Shown here piece by piece: positions 13,141 to 25,180 of a stretch of 64,000 nt of DNA. The notes under the pieces are model-generated. The model searched no databases, was not told where the DNA came from, and was given only the letters and a program-made list of their open reading frames with translations. The stretch's first letter is position 1. Each line of letters starts with the position of its first letter. A program made the position numbers and the translations under genes. Origin of the DNA: Mactromeris polynyma (lineage: Eukaryota; Mollusca; Bivalvia; Venerida; Mactridae); NCBI GenBank assembly GCA_032209605.1, contig JASFXZ010000056.1, positions 992,001 through 1,056,000 on the forward strand, read 5' to 3'.

Positions 13141-14522
13141 TATGACTGGTTATCGAACTTGGCCGAGATATTATGCCCACAAACATTTTCACCTAGTAAG
13201 GTGAAGATCAGATGAAAACTGTTTGACTTAGAGAGCGGACAAGGCTAATTTGGCCAATTTTGGATAATTCAAGGGCCATAATTTCGAAGTACCTTGGACG
13301 GCGTGGCTGGTTATCGAACTTGGCCGAGATATTATGCCCACAAACATTTTCACAAAGTTTGGTAAAGATCTGATGAAAACTGTTTGACTTAGAGAGCGGT
13401 CAAGGCTAATTTTGCCAATTTTGGATCATTCAAGGGCCATAATTCAGAAGTGCCTGGGGCAATGTGGCTGGTTATCGAACTTGGCCGAGATATTATGCCC
13501 ACAAACATTTTCACAAAGTTTGGTAAAGATCGGATGAAAACTGTTTGACTTAGAGAGCGGACAAGGCTAATTTGGCAAATTTTGGATAATTCAAGGACCA
13601 TAATTTCGAAGTACCTTGGGCGGTGTGGCTGGTTATCGAACATGGCCAAGATATTATGTCCACAAACATTTTCACAAAGTTTGGTAAAGATCTGATGAAA
13701 ACTGTTTGACTTAGAGAGCGGTCAAGGCTAATTTTGCCAATTTTGGATAATTCAAGGGCCATAGTTCAGAAGTGCCTGGGGCAATGTGGCTGGTTATCGA
13801 ACTTGGCCGAGATATTTTGCCCACAAACATTTTCACCAAGTTAGGTGAAGATCGGATGAAAACTCTTTGACTTAGAGAGCGGACACAGCTAATTTGGCCA
13901 ATTTAGATAATTCAAGGGCCATGATTTCGAAGTACGTTGGGCGGTGTGGCTGGTTATCGAACATGGCCGAGATATTATGTCCACAAACATTTACACAAAG
14001 TTTGGTAAAGATCGGATGAAAACTCTGTGACTTAGAGAGCGGACACGGTTAATTTGACGAATTTTGGATAATTCAAGGGCCATAATTCAGAAGTGCCTGA
14101 GGGATGTGGCTGGTTATCGAACTTGGCCGAGATATTATGCCCACAAACATTTTCACAAAGTTTGGTGAAGATCGGATGAAAACTCTTTGACTTAGAGAGC
14201 GGACACAGCTAATTTGGCCAATTTAGATAATTCAAGGGCCATGATTTCGAAGTACCTTGGGCGGTGTGGCTGGTTATCGAACATGGCCGAGATATTATGT
14301 CCACAAACATTTTCACAAAGTTTGGTAAAGATCGGATGAAAACTCTGTGACTTAGAGAGCGGACACGGTTAATTTGACGAATTTTGGATAATTCAAGGGC
14401 CATAATTCAGAAGTGCCTGAGGGATGTGGCTGGTTATCGAACTTGGCCGAGATATTATGCCCACAAACATTTTCACAAAGTTTGGTAAAGATCGGATGAA
14501 AACTCTTTGACTTAGAGAGCGG
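13141..14522 (+). repeat. 161-bp tandem array, about 8.6 copies
   Basis: GGTTATCGAAC occurs at 13148, 13309, 13470, 13631, 13792, 13952, 14112, 14272 and 14432, so the period is 161 bp, then 160 bp. The last units alternate in type (a 'cttggccgagat' form and a 'catggccgagat' form), so 13952-14271 and 14272-14522 behave as 320-bp dimers. Open frames on the minus strand repeat with the array and are not genes. The array ends sharply within 'gagagcggaaaccatg'. Confidence 0.92.
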
Positions 14523-15949
14523 AAACCATGTGGACGCCGCCAACATGTCAGTTAAATGTAAAGTTATAAAAAGCAAATCATATCTAAGATTGAAGTTGTT
14601 CAAGCAATAGTTTTCCACCCCCTAACCATACATACCCATGTAAGTCATAATTATCCTGTTTCTATTAAACACAACATATTTCAAACATACATGTAATCTG
14701 ATGAGTAATCAATTTTCACAAATATAGCTATGTTTTTAAAACATGTAAACCCCAGTCTTGCACTGATAGAGCAAAGAAACACTATTCATTATGTAATCAT
14801 AAAGCTTTTGTGTTATATGGATTTACCAGCAAAGAGCTTTAACAACTCTTCCAGGTACATTGAGTATGTACCCATTTCCTGATAACCTTGCATGTAATTA
14901 TAAAGTTTAACTCTATAATTGTTCCAATATTGTATGACTACATTAGCCAATGAGAGCTTTATCAGTGTGTCAGTGTCAATATTTTCAAAAGCTTTTCACC
15001 TGTACTGTTTGTCTGATCGTCAGTGATCACATGGCTTGAAGTTTAATGGTGTACATTTTTGTGTTGTTCTGATTAAAGAATTTGGGGAGCAAGTTTTTTA
15101 CTTGATGACTACCCCATACATAGAATCAAAACTCAGTTTGCACTTACATAAATGATTTATAAAGCAATCATCTCCCATAAAACAGCACTTTTTCACATCT
15201 TGAAAAAAAGCTCTGCTACCAAGTGATATTAAGTTATGCAATGAAAACACTATTTTCAAACTTAACACAAAAATATGGTTAAAAGAAAGCTGGAAAGTAA
15301 TTACAGATTACATTTACATCCCAAACAATTTCCAGCATAAAATAATTTTGAATAAAAAAATAAGCTTATAGTCTGGAAAGCTTTTATACAATGGTAAAAT
15401 TCTATGTTCATGTTCCTTACATATATATTTTTAACACAGTTTTTTGAGTTGTAGTAACTTAGCTTCATGTTTTCATCTTTCAAGAAAAAAAACTCATTTT
15501 TGTATGTTTTTACAAAAATCTGTTTATAACTTTTCTATCTTTTTAAACCTTTTATTTCTAAACCCTTCATATTCTTATACTCTTTGCCTATCAGGCACTC
15601 CTCTATTGAGTCTCATGTAAAGATTTGCCTCTCCCCCAGCCGAAGTTATACATTCAGTTGATAACAAATCAGCTAATTTTGTGACTGTAAAGAACAATGC
15701 AAGGAGCTTGTGTTGTTTCTTCTTTCATATTAAAGATTATTTTGAGGAACACACATTTACCATACATTGACTGAATGTGGAAGCATTTCAGAGTGATAGG
15801 TTTGTTATTAAAAATGATATCAACAAAAACTCAGCTCTCGTAACAAATGAATATTATTTAGACTAATTTTGAACCCAACGATAGCTACAAACCGAGATCA
15901 ATGAGATCAAAAATGGTTGTAGTTTATATTAATTTGTAATGTAGCCAAT
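14523..15949. other. No supported feature
   Basis: AT-rich sequence without recognisable exons or repeats. Confidence 0.4.
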
Positions 15950-17738
15950 CTATAGAGGTTGTCCTGAAAAGGACAGTTGGTCGACAATGAAGTTGTGTCC
16001 TTAAAAGGACAGTTTTGTGACAATTGAGTAGTGTCCTTAAAAGGACAGTTTTGTGACAATTGAGTGGTGTCCTTAAAAGGACAGTTTTTTTGTCAATCGA
16101 GAAGTTGTCCTTAAAAGGACAGTTTTTGTCCTGAGAAGGACAGTTTTGTGACATTCTATAGAGGTGTAAATTTATTTTACACAAAGGCCAAAATTTGAAA
16201 GTCCCCAGTCAAGAACAAGACGCTGCCTATTCGAATAGAAAGAACAAATACTATAAAGGACTCACCTATCCAAACAGAGAAATTAGGTTCGAATAGATGT
16301 TCAGCCACATTACAGCATTGCCTCCCATCCTGACAGGCAGCTCAAAATAAATTGATCTCATTGTCAATGTACATTGTGTATTCAATCTGATTTCAGCTCC
16401 CATTTAATAAACAACAGTCTAAGTAAACACCATTTGGACAGTTTTTTTGTCAATCGAGAAGTTGTCCTAAAAAGGACAGCTTTTTGTCAATCGAGAAGTT
16501 GTCCTTAAAAGGACAGTTTTTGTCCTGAGAAGGACAGTTTTGTGACATTCTATAGAGAGGTGTAAATTTATTTTACACAAAGGCCAAAATTTGAAAGTCC
16601 CCAGTCAAGAACAAGACGCTGCCTATTCAAATAGAAAGAACAAATACTATTAAGGACTCACCTATCCAAACAGAGAAATTAGGTTCGAATAGATGTTCAG
16701 CCACATTACAGCATTGCCTCCCATCCTGACAGGCAGCTCAAAATAAATTGATCTCATTGTCAATGTACATTGTGTATTCAATCTGATTTCAGCTCCCATT
16801 TAATAAACAACAGTCTAAGTAAACACCATTTGGACAGTTTTTTTGTCAATCGAGAAGTTGTCCTAAAAAGGACAGCTTTTTGTCAATCGAGAAGTTGTCC
16901 TTAAAAGGACAGTTTTTGTCCTGAGAAGGACAGTTTTGTGACATTCTATAGAGGTGTAAATTTATTTTACACAAAGGCCAAAATTTGAAAGTCCCCAGTC
17001 AAGAACAAGACGCTGCCTATTCAAATAGAAAGAACAAATACTATTAAGGACTCGCCTATCCAAACAGAGAAATTAGGTTCGAATAGATGTTCAGCCACAT
17101 TACAGCATTGCCTCCCATCCTGACAGGCAGCTCAAAATAAATTGATCTCATTGTCAATGTACATTGTGTATTCAATCTGATTTCAGCTCCCATTTAATAA
17201 ACAACAGTCTAAGTAAACACCATTTGGACAGTTTTTTTGTCAATCGAGAAGTTGTCCTAAAAAGGACAGTTTTTTTGTCAATCGAGAAGTTGTCCTAAAA
17301 AGGACAATTTTTTTGTCAATCGAGAAGTTGTCCTAAAAAGGACAGTTTTTTTGTCAATCGAGAAGTTGTCCTAAAAAGGACATTTTTTTTGTCACTGAGA
17401 TGTTGTCCTAAAAAGGACAGTTTTTGTCCTGAGAAGGACAGTTTTGTGATATTCTATAGAGAGGTGTAAATTTATTTTACACAAAGGCCAAAATTTGAAA
17501 GTCCCCAGTCAAGAACAAGACGCTGCCTATTCAAATAGAAAGAACAAATACTATTAAGGACTCACCTATCCAAACAGAGAAATTAGGTTCGAATAGATGT
17601 TCAGCCACATTACAGCATTGCCTCCCATCCTGACAGGCAGCTCAAAATAAATTGATCTCATTGTCAATGTACATTGTGTATTCAATCTGATTTCAGCTCC
17701 CATTTAATAAACAACAGTCTAAGTAAACACCATTTGTA
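15950..17738. repeat. Compound tandem array: about 394-bp units carrying GTCCTT-AA-AAGGAC boxes
   Basis: The phrase GTGTAAATTTATTTTAC starts at 16164, 16560, 16954 and 17464. The spacings of 396, 394 and 510 bp show a long unit in which a short inner array has expanded in the third copy. The inner array repeats about every 35-40 bp and centres on the inverted repeat GTCCTT..AAGGAC followed by AGTTTTTTTGTCAATCGAGA. The long body is almost identical among copies, indicating recent duplication. Confidence 0.9.
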
Positions 17739-19198
17739 CAATTGCAGAGTTGTTTGTCATTATCATCTATAATGTGGCAATCACAATGAAACCTGACACA
17801 ATCCACCTAATGCATAGTAAATAATCAGGAGTATGACAAATCTCTGATACACCTTAAATATCTTGGTGATCTAATCCTACATCAACTTTTGCTTTAACAT
17901 TTATACTCCTGAAAAAATTCCTCTCATTTACAAGATTTTAACTATTTATGCAACAACAAGACAACCAAGAATCACCCTTAAACAATCCAAAACCAGCTGA
18001 CATATTAACACCAGAATGCCTTTAAATCACTTTCTATTAATAAGGTACTTTAAAGTCTGATAGTACCATATGTATTACTTTTCTTTGTAAAAGGTGAGAT
18101 CTCAAATCAACATTACCAATCTTTACAAAGCATTGTGTATATATAATTAATTACTAATTTTCTAGAAGTCATATACTTCATGACAATTTATCCAATAAAA
18201 AAATATGAGGAAAATTACAGGATCTTAAAATGCACTGGTATTTAAAGAAATAAAGTAAAATTAGCCATTAACATTTCCCAGACTATTGCAATACATCAAA
18301 TAATTTGGTCTTCAACAAGTGTTATAACTGAGAATGTCAAGTATTAAAACACCTATTAAATATCTTTGTAAAAAGATCTCAAAGTAAAAATGTTTCATAA
18401 ATTATATAAGCAATTATGTATTTTTAATCATTATAAGTTTGTTGATTGAATTGTACATGTAAAGTCAATGAATATCACTGTGCATTTTTACCAAGATGTA
18501 ACTATGTACTGCTTTAGACATTAGAGATTTATTCATCAAACAGTGGTTGCTTTAATTATATAAGAGTTGAGTTGTTCATCTAAGTATACCCTTATGTTCT
18601 TGTATTGATAAGTGACAAATGGCTCATAAGCCACTGATCTAAGAAAACATAAATCAGAAATATGTTGACAACCTGCTCATAAATGTATTAAACCTGAGAT
18701 TGTATTCAGTATGCCAGTATTCCATTTTCTCAGAATTGTATCATGATTGTATGAAGGGATTTTGCCATGTGATAACCAATGTCTGATTTTGCATTAATTA
18801 GTTCTGTTCTGTTCTGTTCTGTTCTGTTAAAGCTTATACTTTCTAACTAATGGACAAGTGCTTGCTCTATTAGAACAATTAGTATGCAAAAGAATTATAC
18901 TTTGTGATTTACCCTGTTGACTATCTAACCATCCCAAGAAAGATTCATTATTCATTTGTAACATTTTTATAATGGATTGAATTCCTTCACTAATGGAGTG
19001 CTTATATTTATTTACATTTTCTGAATGTATTCTTAAACAGTAATGCCAAGCAAGAAAAGTAACCCTATGCCTTACAATGTTTTAAAATTGGACACTCAAT
19101 AATAGGCTACTGCCTTTTACAGTTACATGATATGTGAATATAAGCATTTCAACCTTTATACAGACATGAACAGCATTTAATGAGATTCACTTACGGGG
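17739..19198. other. No supported gene; one microsatellite
   Basis: AT-rich, non-coding. Holds only the pentanucleotide repeat at 18801-18828. Confidence 0.45.
18801..18828. repeat. (TTCTG)n microsatellite
   Basis: Between five and six uninterrupted GTTCT/TTCTG units. Confidence 0.85.
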
Positions 19199-20975
19199 AA
19201 CATATGGTTTTCTAAACTGGACGCCAATGCGGCATATTAGCAGGTGGGCATTAAACCAGAGGATAGGAAAAAGACAGCATTCATCACCAGGTACGGTCTA
19301 TTTGAACATGTACTGATGGGGTTTGGTCTAACAAATGCACCAGCCACTTACTCGCGTGGTCAACCTGGTTCTCCGAGGACTGACCTGGAAGACCGTCTTG
19401 GCATTTCTGGATGATATCCTGGTGATGGGCAAGACCTTTAGAGAACACCTGGAAAACTTAGAAGAGGCATTTAAGGGCTTCAGGGAACATGGATTGAAGC
19501 TGAAACCCCAGAAATGCTGATTTTTCCAGACTGAGGTGGAATTCTTGGAAAGAATGGTCAATGGGGAATAGTTGTCCGTGACTGAGAAAAATATACAATC
19601 AGTTACCAACTGGGCAGTCCCGAACTGTCCTATGTTTTGTAAATGATCACAGGGCCTTCATTAAAGATTTCGCTAAACTAGCGCAACCTCTGTATGCCAT
19701 CACAGGGAAACAGAAGTTTATATGGGAGGAGGAACAACAAACAGCATTTGAAAAGTTGCGGAGGTCCGTGGTGGAACCTCAGGTGTTAGCAATCCCAAAT
19801 CCCTCAGACCCTTTCATACTGGATGTTGATGCCTCAAACTGGGCCATTGGAGGCATCCTTAGTCAAGTCCACAATGGCAGGGAGAGAGTGGTCGCTTATG
19901 GCAGCTTTGCCCTCACTCCGGAACAAAAAAGATATTGTCTACTTGTAAAGAGCTGCTGAGCATTTAAAGGTTTACAAGGCAATTCAGGTATTACTTATTG
20001 GGGAAAGTGTTTACGGTGTAAGGACCGATCACTAAAGTCTGACCTGGTTGTTGAGGTTCAGGGACCGCCAAGGACAGCTTGCCCTGTGGATGGAAGAACT
20101 AGCACAATACCACATGGTTGTTAAGAACCGACTAGGATACAAGCATGGGAGCACTGAAGCCTTATCAAGACTACTGGACAGATTAACCCATTGTTCCTCG
20201 TACTTGACAGGGATACAGCCAAAGGGTTTCCCATGTGGAGGATGCAATTATTGCTGTCGGGCTCATGCACAGTGGAGAAGTTTCATTGAGGAGGCAGACA
20301 ATGCAGTGAACTATGCTAATAGTGGAAGTTTGCAGTTAATGACAGTGCCAAGCGATAACACAACAGTGGGAGCAGTTTGTTCCCAAGATTCCAGTGAAGG
20401 CTACAACCAAGGGGATATAATGGCTGCACAAGATTCACTTACTATACAGCTTGAGCAAAGCGTCCAAAACAAGGAAGGGTTTTGTCACACCCATAGACAA
20501 GAGGTGTCGATGGATATATCCATAAACAAATTGTTGGTGATGGTCAATGGCAGTGTGAGACTACCGGAAGTAACATCCCCCAGAAACCCATGTAGCTGGG
20601 GTTTTACAGCCCAAGAGCTCAACCAGTCCCAAGCGAAGGATTATTATTATTATGTTGTTTTATGGCGCATCGACAGCTTTGGTCATTTAGCGCGCAAGAA
20701 ATGTTAAAAATATGTGAAACTAAAAAAGGTTATGTGATATTCTTGTAAATATGTTAAACTTGTGCAAATATAGCGTGTAAAAAGGATCATTATGTAAGAA
20801 TATATTTCCCAAGCGAAGGATGTCAACTTGCAAGTTTTTCACCCATTTCTGCACAACCAATGCGAACCGGAGGAAGGGGCCCTGTTCTTGTCAAGTCCAG
20901 AGGCAAAATACTACTGGATAAACAAAGAGATGTTCAAACTAATGGATGGGGTAATCTTCAAGAGAAAACTGTCAC
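19199..20975 (+). pseudogene. Ty3/gypsy retrotransposon pol remnant (RT, RNase H, start of integrase region)
   Basis: Reading + in shifting frames, the segment runs through reverse transcriptase, RNase H and the linker toward integrase. RT landmarks are FSKLDANAAY (about 19213), [17 protein letters not shown] (about 19290) and the catalytic FLDD in [10 protein letters not shown] (about 19400). RNase H shows LDVDASNWAIGGILSQ (about 19820) and, further on, a degenerate DALSR-type end (EALSR, about 20155). Two or more frameshifts and several in-frame stops break it, and the SINE at 20641-20806 interrupts it: the reading frame resumes after the insertion with VNLQVFHPFLHNQ. No gag, protease, intact integrase or LTR was found. 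Confidence 0.9.
20641..20806 (-). mobile_element. SINE insertion with 14-bp target duplication
   Basis: A 166-bp insert inside the gypsy pol frame is bounded by perfect copies of TCCCAAGCGAAGGA (20627-20640 and 20807-20820). Read on minus, it has a conserved SINE-like end (GCGCTAAATGACC, then GATGCGCCATAAAAC) and finishes in a (TAA)n tail, which fits LINE-assisted retroposition. No clear Pol III head remains, so it is a 5'-truncated or tRNA-head-less copy. Confidence 0.8.
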
Positions 20976-21130
20976 CGCAAACATACTTACTACATCTCTG
21001 CCCAATTTATATAAAATGTCAGATTAGGTTTCCGATAAATAGTCTTCTAAATAGTTGTTATCACTGTGTTTTATATTTCCCGATTTCTTAATACCATTAT
21101 ACAAAATTATTATAAATCATACAATCCAAA
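20966..21130. repeat. Dispersed repeat shared with 9130-9300
   Basis: Follows the gypsy fragment. It shares phrases around 'aacatactt.ctacat' and 'gataaata' with 9130-9300. Confidence 0.45.
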
Positions 21131-21138
21131 AATTATAG

Positions 21139-21715
21139 TTTCCAATATATACATATGGGGAACATGACAGAATTTAATAATGTATGAGTCTTGTAAGAGG
21201 ACAACTAGACAATGCTTCACACCAAGCTCTAGACCTTGTGGTTTGGGACAAGAAGATTTTCAAAGTTTACTTTTAAAATCTATTTTTAGCTCCTGTGACC
21301 TACTTATGCAACAGACCAGAACCATTCATATAACTTCGAAGGAGGACCACCTAAGGATCATTCCTGTGAAGTTTGGTCAAAATCCATAGAGTGGTTTAGG
21401 AGATGATGTTTATAGTTTCCACTATATACATATAGGGAACAATCCCCGCCCCCTGGCAGCCATGTTTTTTGACGGAACTTAATAATTTATGCAATCTTGT
21501 AAGAGGACCACTAGACAATGCTACACACCAAATATCAAAGCTCTAGACCTTAGGGTTTTGGACAAGAACAATTTCAAATTTTACACTTTTTTTGCTCCTG
21601 TGACCTAATTATGCAGCGGACCGAAATGACTTATGCAACTTTGAAAGAGGCCTAACCAAGGATCATTCCTGTAAAATTTGGACAAAATCCATTTAGTGGT
21701 ACATGTATAGGTAGA
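21139..21715. repeat. Two tandem copies of the interspersed repeat also found at 3027
   Basis: The first copy runs about 21139-21400 and the second about 21413-21715. Both start at 'gtttccactatatacatata' and end with 'aaggatcattcctgt(g/a)aa', followed by a 'ttggtcaaaatcca' phrase. The first has lost a block near its start. Non-coding. Confidence 0.65.
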
Positions 21716-22923
21716 GTTGTTGTTTCAAGAAAATGTTGATGCACGACGCACGATTCACAATGCATGACAACGGACATCCAAGGATCCAAAAAGCTCACCA
21801 TAAATAGTACAATTTGATAAGTGCATACAACAAGCAAGTATAACATAGACTAATTAAGACACAAAAAATCTGATAAACACAAAATTTTAAGCAAATTGTC
21901 ATACAATTTTGAATATAAGATGATGTCCCAGTTTCCCGAAATAATACATTATGTGATAATTTGTGTGCAAACAAATCACTACATCTATAACAAGCAAGCA
22001 AACCCTCAATCCAACTTTCAGCAGCCCCAGGCCTTCAGTCCTTACAGCACTTTGATTATATATCAGCATTTCAGGACCACTGCCCTTATCTTTAAAATGA
22101 GTTCATATGCAGATATCATAATACCTGTAGTAATGAACCATGCATGAATAAAAAAAGAAGATCTCTGTTACAATGACCCAAAACAAGTTTTAATATCAAA
22201 CTTCAATACCTTTTCTAATCATGTGCATACAACATACATCAACCAAGCTCCCCACAGTGGTTATCTCTCTTATCAGTTAAATAACAACCAGTGTCATGAT
22301 CAGGACATTCTTCCTGATACGGAAAGACTCTTCTATTTATGGACTCATATCAAACAACACACTGAATGACCATTCCCTGCCTTCCAATTAATCTGTGTTA
22401 AGGGACCACTTTGTAGTACAAAGATTAATATTATCATAATCCAAAATGATTCTTTCTTATCAAGTAAAATTCATTCATATGTGCATGCAACATATAGACA
22501 GATCTGTAGTAAGACAAGACATTTAACAGTCTGTACCGAATATACTTGCTGTCGCACAGTTATGTATGTCATTACGATCATCACAATCTCATTTTGGAAA
22601 CATTTTTCTCAATACTTAATACATCCACACCAGCTATGACAACAAAAGTCAAGCAATACCACCAGGGCCTTCAGAGAGGGATGAATGACCCAACAGGATG
22701 GATAATAGGACTATGAACCAGAATGTTTTACGGACAACGAGTAAGACAACTACTGCATCATGGTCACTTGTCGGAGGGAAGACATGTAAGAGTATTAAGT
22801 ATTGTGAGTATATACATAATAAACTGTAACTAAACTGTACCAGGTATAAATAAACTGGCAATATAACAGCATTATCTTTGGTTTATACATTATTTCAAAT
22901 TATTAATCACCTATATCACCTAT
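21716..22923. other. No supported feature
   Basis: AT-rich. Opposed open frames at 21652-22147 and 22649-22861 show no domain or splice evidence. Confidence 0.4.
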
Positions 22924-23028
22924 CAGGGGTGTAGCTGAGCCATTTTTCAGACTTTCTATGGAGGGGTCCACTTTTGGTCATAATTGTTTTTTCAATTTTT
23001 AACTTTAATATCGCTGGCAATGCCCCTG
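22924..23028. mobile_element. Short hAT-like MITE, CAGGGG termini
   Basis: Left end CAGGGGTGTAGCTGAGCC and right end GGCAATGCCCCTG are inverse relatives. The flanks CCTAT and CTTAT are a one-mismatch 5-bp duplication. Same terminal type as the element at 35099-35344. Confidence 0.55.
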
Positions 23029-24547
23029 CTTATCTCAACTAATATTCTTTTGTAGCTAATATCATGTAGAGCACAGGACAGTATTTCAAACAAGCCATAA
23101 AAACTAGCTCAGGTGAGTCAAAATAATTTAAGTATCTAACTCTGCTAACTGAAAAATATGGAAAATTCTAACCATATTCACACAATTGACATAATCTGAA
23201 TGACATGTTGACTTGTAACCTTTACTGCAACAGACTTTGGTCAATGCACTCTGTCAGACAGTCCGCCTACAGAAATGGTCTTTACTCAATATACGGAATC
23301 ACAAAACTACATGCATAAGCCTATACTTGCTGATTAGGAAACCAATCTCAATATAAATATTTCATTATATAGCATATCTTATATAATTCCATTGAAAAAT
23401 AACTCTTCTATTCATGTATGTTTCTACAGTTTGATGGAAGAAAGCAAGACAGAAAAATACCTATTCTCACCAAATATAATTCTCTCACAAAATTTCTGAC
23501 ATTTCTAAAATTCATCCAATCAGACTGAGGCTGTTTTGTCAAAGCATAGTGCAAATGTCTATTACTTGAAACACTTTCATTTTAATGCACTGGTATATAC
23601 ACAAAAGTTGAAATGAATTAAAGCACCTTGATATTGCTTTCTGTAAGTTACACTGTCTTCCATGCATTACCTACCACAGAAACCAGTCAATGCAACAACA
23701 AAACCACATCTATAAACTGACCAATTAATGGGACTAAATCACCTTCCCCGGACCATTCAACATGTTACTCAACCAACATCTCTCTTACACCACAAACATC
23801 AACCAAGGATACTAAAACTATCACTGAAAGTGAGTAATACCCCAGCAGACTGTAAGTGAGTAATACCCCAGCAGTACCACTTTGTCAGAAAAAAGAGCTG
23901 TATATCAAGCTTATATACAGTCCTTGATGATTATGTGACACACTACAACTCATCATGGAGATTGTCCATGTGAAGTTTCATGAAAATCCTCCAAAAGCTG
24001 TAGATGTAGTTCGCTCCACAAGTTTTTGTTAACAGACCAACCGACCAACCAACAGAGTGACTCCTGTATACAAACTTTGTTTGCCAGGGGTATAATGAAT
24101 GAAATGATGATAAATGAAAACTTCAAATGATGATAAAATAAATAAATGATTAAACAATATTGTAGTAGAGAATACAACTTACATTTTTATTGCTATTATA
24201 CTCCAGTCAATCACTCTTTCCACTTCTAGATGATGATGATGATTTTGATGTTTTTTGTTAACTAATGATATTAACAGGTACAAACAATTATGCAGACAAA
24301 TTTTAGAAAAATGAAGTGAATAGAGTCACTTATCTGTGTGATTCTGTTCTATTCTGTAATGTCTTTTCCATGTTCTGATGACTTCTACCATAATTACAGC
24401 TCCAATGGTGCAAGATTACTTCCATGGTACTGGATTCAATCACTGTCATCTATAAGGCAAGAAATTAACATCAATTTAACAGATTCTAGAATAAAAACAA
24501 ACATACAAGTAGATGATATAAAACAGTCAACTCTAGTTATATTATTA
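23029..24547. other. No supported gene; small duplications only
   Basis: A 24-bp direct duplication around 'gtgagtaataccccagcag' lies at 23830-23874. Short GAT repeats lie near 24230. Nothing coding recognised. Confidence 0.4.
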
Positions 24548-24607
24548 GTTATACAGGTTGTTGACAGGTTATAATCCCCCATAAACCCTGTCAACAACCT
24601 GTATAAC
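24548..24607. repeat. Perfect 21-bp hairpin
   Basis: 24548-24568 is the exact inverse complement of 24587-24607 (GTTATACAGGTTGTTGACAGG), around an 18-base spacer. It may be a minimal foldback element or the ends of a deleted DNA transposon. Confidence 0.8.
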
Positions 24608-24933
24608 GAATTTATAATACTGCAAATCCATGTTTTCATACAAATTTAGTTAAACAAGCAATGTTGCGATGCCTAGCTCTCTAGATCTAATATTTAGATA
24701 CTGTATGTGTATTTTTGCTGTTTTTGATTCAAAAAATTGTTTAGAGTGTTTTAGTTATGTATAATATAAGTAATTAAAACGTTTTCCTTTTAAAAGCTGG
24801 AATTACTTGCTGCAGATCAAATTTCTTTTATTTCACTCGCACATATATTGCCTGTATTGTATACCCCATAAGGTACCTCAATACACATGGTTAAGCGTGC
24901 GCTTGATTCTGAAATTCACATTTCAAGCGTCTG

Positions 24934-24969
24934 GCCCCGTGTTCACAAAGAAAAATATCTGGCTCAAGC
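24934..24969 (+). repeat. Left terminal inverted repeat of the Harbinger element
   Basis: Starts GCCCCGTGTTCACAAAGA directly after the CTG duplication. It differs from the right end only in a four-base AAAA/TTTT block. Downstream to 25115 come overlapping 'TCAAGCTCGA', 'GATCGAGCTT' and 'GAGCTTGAGCTCAAGC' phrases, likely subterminal binding sites. Confidence 0.92.
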
Positions 24970-25180
24970 TCGATTTTCGGTCTCAGAATCAAGATCGAGC
25001 TTCGATTTTAGGCTTGGCTTCAAAGTTGGTGTTCACAAAAAAATAAGTCTCAAGATCGGTCTCAGAATCGAGCTTGAGCTCAAGCCTCAAAACCCAAACT
25101 TGAAGCCTAGTGATTAGTTGGCTTGAGCTGATTAAGCCAAATAAAACGATCCCACAATTCACAACAAAAAACGCTGCAAA

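Noticed and set aside
13389..14618. Series of similar minus-strand proteins
   Set aside because: They repeat with the 161-bp array and are by-products of tandem repetition.
15924..16184. Cysteine/threonine-rich repeat protein on minus
   Set aside because: Generated by the GTCCTT..AAGGAC array; the frame is not conserved in sister units.
19328..19609. Minus-strand frame opposite the gypsy RT
   Set aside because: Shadow of the + strand RT coding sequence.
19000..21140. LTRs bounding the gypsy remnant
   Set aside because: No direct repeats with TG...CA ends could be found on either side; the element appears truncated at both ends.
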